A stretch of DNA of 14,326 nucleotides, from the NCBI GenBank assembly GCA_001953115.1, contig LSSL01004533.1, positions 1-14,326 of the forward strand, written 5' to 3'. Each line of letters opens with the position of its first letter. Within the stretch, counting starts at the first letter, position 1. The translations under genes were made by a program, and so were the position numbers. Positions 9,176 to 14,326 of the stretch are shown here, piece after piece. The DNA comes from Smittium mucronatum. Taxonomy: Eukaryota; Kickxellomycota; Harpellomycetes; Harpellales; Legeriomycetaceae. The notes under the pieces were generated by a model that was not told the origin of the DNA, did no database searches, and saw only the letters and a program-made list of their open reading frames with translations.

Positions 9176-10080
9176 ATAAGGGGATTTTTATCCTTTTTAT
9201 AGAATAGCAAGTTAAGTTCACTCTACAGAAAAAACGATTTTGGTTATAAATGAATAAGCTTTTTAATTTCTAGAAAATTGTTTTTTATTATAAAATCACA
9301 GAAATTTTTTTCATAAAAAACTATGTTATCTAACTAGTTTTCACTTTTTTCGAGAAAAGGAGCATATCGAGTTATAATCAATAATTTAATTTTGATTTTT
9401 TATAATTAAAGCATATATGAACATTAAATAATGGATTTTTTGATTTTTTAATATACGGTAAAAGGTATAAAAATTTTTTTTAAAAAAATTTATTAATACA
9501 TAGTACATGATTTAGAAACAATTTTTTATCAGAGTAGTCAGCATAATTGTACTTTAATTTTAAAATCAGTAAATTTTATTTTTTGTACTATATTTCACCA
9601 CTGGTAATCATATAATTCAAAATGAATAATTATAATAAATTAATTTTATTTAAGTTCAAACATATTCTATAAGTTTAGCTATCTTCATACAAAATTAAAT
9701 TTTTTATGAAAAAATTAAATATTTAACCGTAATTTACCTCGAAAATTTGTTCATTAATAAATTAATAAATTAAAAATATCTGTTTTTTTATTTTTTTAAA
9801 TATTTCCCTCGAAATTTTTTTGATTATAAATATTTAATTTTTCTTTTCTGTTTTCATAATATTATTGGTATTAAAATGTCAGTCACCTCATTTTCTCTTA
9901 GTTAAAACTAAGTTATTTTATATTTTGATAATTTTAGCACTATTAAGGTTTATTTTTGATTTTTTTTAGCTATACTAGTTCAGAATAGTTTTTTTATTTT
10001 TTATTTTTTTCGAATTTATATTATATTTTTCACTAGTGGTTTTATAAGTCTTCTGTTTTTTTTGCTTTAAGTTTTATTTA
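9176..10080. other. AT-rich non-coding stretch
   Basis: No gene or RNA is visible. The only symmetric element is an all-A/T palindrome at 9471-9491 (AAAT7, one T, A7TTT), expected to bend or cruciform easily but common at this composition. Confidence 0.7.
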
Positions 10081-10249
10081 AAGTGTTTTTATATACTATT
10101 ACTTTTGATTTACTGGACCTATCACCTGTTGGCCTAAAGTTTAGTACATTAGTTTTAATATTTTTCTTAGTTTAAATTAGCTTATAATGAAATATGCTAT
10201 AAAAAGTAAGAGATATGATTTTTTCAATTCTGTTTGACACTTTAATAAT

Positions 10250-10680
10250 TTTGCATAAGATTTTTAAGAGATGAGAGAGTTGCTTGACGAAATATATAGT
10301 GATAATATTACAACCTACTCCGAGTTTCTTTTTTTTGACCTTTGGGGCTTTTAACCATAGTTATACTTTGAGCATGTGAATTTGATGCAATAATTAACGC
10401 TTTTTTTGCTGAGTTTTTTTTAGACTCAGATTCCAAGTCGCCAATAAGGTTAAAATTTTTTATCCTTAAAACTGGGGCTATACAAAATTTTAGAATTTTA
10501 AGTAAATGCGCAGTCTACGAAGCATGAATATCCTTAATTAATGAGAAATCAATTGTAATAAATTCTCTGCTGGTAGAGGAAGCGATTTTTAAAAGTTATT
10601 TTACTCAAATCATTTCCTTGCCTTTGGATATAAGCATGATTTTCGAAGAGTATTTATATTGTTCTATTTTTTACAAGTAA
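10250..10680. other. GC island, best candidate gene relic in the window
   Basis: GC averages near 29 % (23-35 % per 60 bases) against under 20 % around it. On the plus strand, 10306-10677 is free of TAA and TAG for 124 codons, ending at TAA 10678. It contains three TGA (10336, 10369, 10525). Read with TGA as Trp, the start is hydrophobic (about residues 7-24) and the rest mixed polar and hydrophobic. The Trp contexts FFWPLG, VILWACE and YEAWISL look natural. On the minus strand, 10514-10311 is stop-free for 68 codons, Lys/Ser/Ala-rich, flanked by TAG and TAA, with protein-like readings on both sides broken by stops. A 6-bp hairpin CTGAGT/ACTCAG (10409-10414, 10424-10429) lies inside. Neither strand has a clear start or a recognised family. 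I infer a decayed gene, or a gene in a code with TGA as sense; the coding strand cannot be decided. Confidence 0.4.
10306..10680 (+). pseudogene. Possible broken or TGA-reading gene, 124 codons
   Basis: This frame is the longest TAA/TAG-free run I found. Under the standard code it is split by TGA at 10336, 10369 and 10525, so it would be a pseudogene fragment; under a code with TGA as Trp it would be intact from about 10306 to the TAA at 10678. It has no ATG at its 5' end (an ATG occurs only near its 3' end, at 10636), so the beginning would be missing or use another start. The first third is hydrophobic with a possible membrane helix. The rest carries Asp/Ser/Lys-rich and Ile/Leu-rich segments. 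The chance expectation for so long a TAA/TAG-free run in this window is of order 0.1, allowing for base composition only, and the higher local GC makes it less surprising still. No family is recognised. Confidence 0.2.
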
Positions 10681-10689
10681 TCCTTTCTC

Positions 10690-11908
10690 TAAAGTATATA
10701 ATCTACAGAAAAAAAAACTCAATCGCTAAAAGTGAATAAGATATTGTATTCAAAGAACTGAATTCCAAATTCTTCAAAAATTTAATAACTATTTTATTTT
10801 TATTCAATTTTTATAAGGATCTACAAAATTTTTGAATTTTTTCATTATAAGTTTATCTTCAAGTTTTTTTAATCTAAATATTTGCATTTTTACGTGTAAA
10901 ATCAGAGCAAATTATATGAGTATACTATTATTTCAGATTTATATGATTCCATTGGTTCTTTTTAGTTAATATATAATTATATGTATTAAAGATATTTAAA
11001 TTTAAATATTATGCACGAAAACATCATCAGTAATTCATAATAATAGGATTGAGTTTTAAATTTATATAATATATTTACAGCGGTGGTGATATAAAAATTT
11101 TATGGTAAATTTTTTTATCGAATAAAATCGTGTTTTGAATAAGGTTAACTATATATTCATAAAAAACATATATTGAATTTAACTCATAATTATTCTTATG
11201 AATTTTTTTAAGAATGGTCTAAATATGTTCTTTTATCCTTTTCCATGAATTTTAAACATTTTTGAAGCCTAATTTATTTTTGTTTGATGAGAATTTTTTT
11301 TCAGTTTTATGTTAATTAATAAATAAAAATCTCATTATTATGGTAAACTTTTTAATTGAATTGAATAGAGTCTTGGCTAATTGATTGATTGATTTTTTTT
11401 TAAATTTTTTTATAAAAATATTCTTCTGATAAAATATACTAGAAATTAAAATATTAATATTAAATTCAAAATATTTTTCTTTATACAAAAAAACAGCACG
11501 GAGTATTATTAGAAGTTTAATTTTAGTTATAAGTATTATAATGATATAAAAAAATTATTAACTAAATTTTAACCATATACCATGAAAATAAAGCGTCTTA
11601 AACAGATATTTCTATTTTTAATACTTAGTGACTTATATATATTTATTAAAATTCCAACAAAACTCAAATTATTTATTAATAAGATATCTTAATATCTAGT
11701 CTTTGATAAAAAATAAAAAACAAAATTTCCTCATTTTTAATGAAAGAGGTAATTTTTATTTATTTTTATTATGTTTTTTTTAAATTACGCTGACTAATTT
11801 ATTATTTAAATCCTATGTTAGTTTTTTTGATTTATTTAATGAACTGTTCTTGAGATGGAATAAAAATTACATAGAGATAAATCCAAAAAAAACATCGAAA
11901 TCAGGCAA
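10690..11908. other. AT-rich non-coding stretch
   Basis: No gene or RNA is visible. There are three copies of TTGA at 11381-11392 followed by a T run, and no sustained frame. Confidence 0.75.
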
Positions 11909-11930
11909 ATATATATATATATATTGTGTG
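11909..11930. repeat. (AT)8 microsatellite with (TG)3
   Basis: Eight AT dinucleotides (11909-11924) are followed by a short TGTGTG tract. It is an ordinary dinucleotide microsatellite and the only AT repeat of this length seen in the window. Confidence 0.85.
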
Positions 11931-14054
11931 TATCTCCGGTTCTTTTATGATTATTTTGGGCACTAAAGGATTTTAAACTAATTTTATTAAAGTTTAGATT
12001 AAAATTTAATTTATATCGAACGAAAATATGTAAGAAAAATGATGAGGATTTATAGATACTCTCGATTTAATATACCTTTTGTTTTCATTGGAAAATTTTC
12101 ATTTTATATTAATTGGGAGGCTTTGAATTTAAATTTATAAATAATATTAATTAAGTTTTCCCATTAATATTGATTTAATAATTGTAAATTTTCAAATTAT
12201 TGAAATATTTTTAATGTTAAACCGTAAATTATGAGTAAATAATGTTCTATTTTCAAATAATTATTTAGAAATTTTATAATGTATTTTTTCTGTAACTCTG
12301 TTAAAATTGATCCTAAATCATTACCACTATTTAGTGCCATAAGTTTTATTTGGATATTTAATCATAAATTAATTTAAATTGTCAAAAGATGTATTATTTA
12401 TGATAAATTTTAATCCTAATAAATTGTTAAAAAATTAAAAAAGTGATGGTATTAATCAATATTTAATTGAATATATAATCTAACTAAGTCATGAAATAGT
12501 CAAGATCTATCTTATATAACAGAATTATCTTATTTTTCGAACTCTATAAAAAAGTTAGAAGTCGAATAAAGCTGAAAAATAATAAAAAAAGTGAAATTAA
12601 AATCAAATATTTAACAAAAGAGTATGCAAAGGATAAAAATTAATACATTTCAAATTCACATAAAAAATACAGATTACATTAATAAAATGGCTTCAAAATT
12701 TCAGATAATCCAATAAAAATAACTTGTAACTTTTTTTTTTCAAAACTATGCGATATATGTAATACATAACGTATTAATAAAATTATTTATACAAGGTGAT
12801 ATAGTTTTAATTAGATCTTCCCCCCAATAATTGATGATTTTAAAAGTGAATAAAAAAAAAGACTTTAATTTAAAATAAATAGAAATCATTAAATAAAATT
12901 TGGAATATATTAAATATGAAATATAAAAGAAAATTTTTTGAACTATTTATGGTAAATAATTAATATAAAATTTTTTAGAACCCCATTTTAACCGAGATTT
13001 GATATCTTAGAGAATTTTTATCAAGATTTCGGAGAGATGATTAAGTTATGGTTTGAAAATTTAAAGTTTATAATTCCAAAAAAAACCTAAAGTTATAAAA
13101 AATTCCAAGTTATTGAAAAGAAAAATACACCTTTTTTTCGAAGAAAAAATAAATAGTGAGTTAAAGTAAATTTTTCGATAATTTAGTAAAATTGAAAAAG
13201 TTCTGATATATAATAAGGATACTCGTATCAGTCATATCAATTATGAATAAAAATCTAGATATTGAATATAAATGGAAAAAAACTTATCTGAAACTAAAAA
13301 AAACCAAAAATTGCCGATTTATTTAACTTTATCCATAATTTTTTGAAAGATCTTTGGATAAAAAAATTCAATAAAGTGTATTTATAGGAAGGCTTCTGTT
13401 TAATTTTTTACTATACAATTATTAATCCAAAAATGAAAAAAAAAAAGTTTTTAAGAATAAAAATCTTATGCTTATATCCTGAGAATATGCATAGAAAAGA
13501 AATTAAAACTCCAACGAGAGTGATATAATTAAAATTTTAAAAGCTGTCTAATAAAACAGTAATTACTAATTTATATCTGGAATTATCTAAATTTTAGTTT
13601 ATTAATCTTTAAAAAAAATGTGAAATTTTGCACTATTTGACATCTAATAAAAATATAACTGTAGGTTAAATCTCAAGAATTTAAAAAATTTAGATCTTAT
13701 AGAAGCTTCAGGGGGGGGAAATGGAGAATAAAAAAACTCTAAATCAACGTATTTTTGCTTTGATCTGATAACAATATACAACTACAGTCAAATAATAAAA
13801 AAGTTATTTCAAAAATTGACCATTAAATCACCATTATTTTACAAAATTTCTTTAATATTATTTACAATTTTTCTAATGCTTATAAAACTTGAATTAAGAT
13901 AAATACCCATTCTAAAAAAATCCATAATTTTTTAATAATAAAATGGCTTTAAAAAAAACTATAGGAAAAGCTTTTAAAAAAATTCAAAAAAATAAATAAT
14001 ATTATTGATTATTTGCATTTATTTCGATAAATCCTTGATTTTTTTCGTATCTGT
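11931..14054. other. AT-rich non-coding stretch with small G and C runs
   Basis: No gene or RNA is visible. It holds a run of 10 T at 12731-12740, a run of 6 C at 12820-12825, a run of 11 A at 13436-13446 and a run of 8 G at 13711-13718. The G and C runs echo the 16-G tract at 674-689 and exceed what this base composition would give by chance. All frames are short. Confidence 0.75.
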
Positions 14055-14085
14055 ATGCATTTTTTTTTAAAAAAAACTTGTGCAT
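14055..14085. repeat. Imperfect hairpin with T9/A8 stem
   Basis: ATGCA followed by 9 T (14055-14068) can pair with 8 A (14069-14076) and, past a CTTG bulge, with TGCAT (14081-14085). It would extrude as a long AT hairpin with a GC-containing base. Function unknown; it may be coincidence. Confidence 0.35.
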
Positions 14086-14133
14086 GTGTTGAAACTGAAA
14101 AAATAGCCTACCGGGTAATAATTACACATTTTA

Positions 14134-14154
14134 AATAATAATAATAATAATAAT
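14134..14154. repeat. (AAT)7 microsatellite
   Basis: Seven perfect AAT trinucleotides in tandem, followed by AAG. It is an ordinary slippage repeat and is not inside any open frame. Confidence 0.9.
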
Positions 14155-14253
14155 AAGAAATTCTTTAATTATAATAAAATACACCTCTATATCATAATAA
14201 AAATCTTTAATGGTTTTATGAGTCGTATAAATGCTTTAAATAATAAAATGAAT

Positions 14254-14289
14254 CCCCTAAGAGTGAAATATCATGCCGTAGTTTAGGGG
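14254..14289. other. Hairpin with 7-8 bp stem and about 21-base loop
   Basis: CCCCTAA (14254-14260) pairs exactly with TTAGGGG (14283-14289), extendable by a G-T pair (14261 with 14282). Four consecutive G-C pairs make this the most GC-rich stem in the window. It stands 8 bases before a second perfect hairpin (14298-14315), in a GC-richer end of the window. The fold does not fit a tRNA. It could be part of a structured RNA, a terminator or processing site, or an element continuing past the window edge. Confidence 0.5.
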
Positions 14290-14297
14290 CATAAAAG

Positions 14298-14315
14298 TGT
14301 ACTTTTCGAAGTACA
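14298..14315. other. Perfect 7-bp hairpin with TTCG tetraloop
   Basis: TGTACTT (14298-14304) pairs exactly with AAGTACA (14309-14315) around TTCG. UUCG tetraloops are typical of stable structured RNAs and of terminators, although the extra-stable form needs a closing C-G pair and this one closes with T-A. There is no following T run (AATAAACC follows), so it is not a classical plus-strand terminator. It follows the 14254-14289 hairpin closely, which suggests one structured element. Confidence 0.5.
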
Positions 14316-14326
14316 ATAAACCAAAA

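Noticed and set aside
1..14326. CRISPR array, insertion sequence or terminal-repeat transposon
   Set aside because: No regularly spaced repeats, no transposase-like frame, and no matching long terminal inverted or direct repeats were seen by eye.

Overview
The window is an extremely AT-rich stretch (roughly 18-20 % GC, estimated by eye from sampled lines) with no gene I can name. I find no recognisable protein family, no rRNA block, no tRNA cloverleaf, no insertion sequence and no CRISPR array. The longest start-to-stop frame under the standard code is 63 codons. At this composition a few frames of that length are expected by chance in 14 kb on two strands. The longest A or T runs are 10-11 bases, about what random sequence of this composition gives. 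Most of the window therefore looks like mutationally saturated, unconstrained DNA.

The source organism cannot be fixed from the sequence. It could be intergenic DNA of a very AT-rich eukaryote (protist, microsporidian or anaerobic-fungus type), a gene desert of a strongly reduced endosymbiont, or an expanded organelle spacer. The scarcity of long A/T homopolymers and TA microsatellites argues mildly against Plasmodium- or Dictyostelium-type intergenic DNA. The roughly uniform composition, without classic GC clusters, argues against a yeast mitochondrial spacer.

Layout: 1-673 is featureless. A run of 16 G sits at 674-689. A 43-codon frame (1000-1131) and a dense cluster of inverted repeats (1386-1615) follow. 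A GC-richer patch at about 1915-2045 holds C-runs and the upstream end of the 63-codon minus-strand frame. A minus-strand hydrophobic frame (2832-3062) and a clear GC island (about 3345-3631, 33-43 % GC in its first 180 bases) come next. From about 3640 to 10080 there is AT-rich DNA with small tandem repeats and one GC-richer patch near 4850-4920. The second GC island (about 10250-10680, near 29 % GC) contains the most protein-like reading of the window: 124 codons free of TAA and TAG but with three TGA. The rest is AT-rich to about 14250. The window ends in two tandem hairpins (14254-14289 and 14298-14315).

The GC islands are the parts most likely to be gene fossils or genes read with a non-standard code. 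Neither explanation is proven, and I could not assign any of them to a family. No functional cooperation between elements can be claimed.
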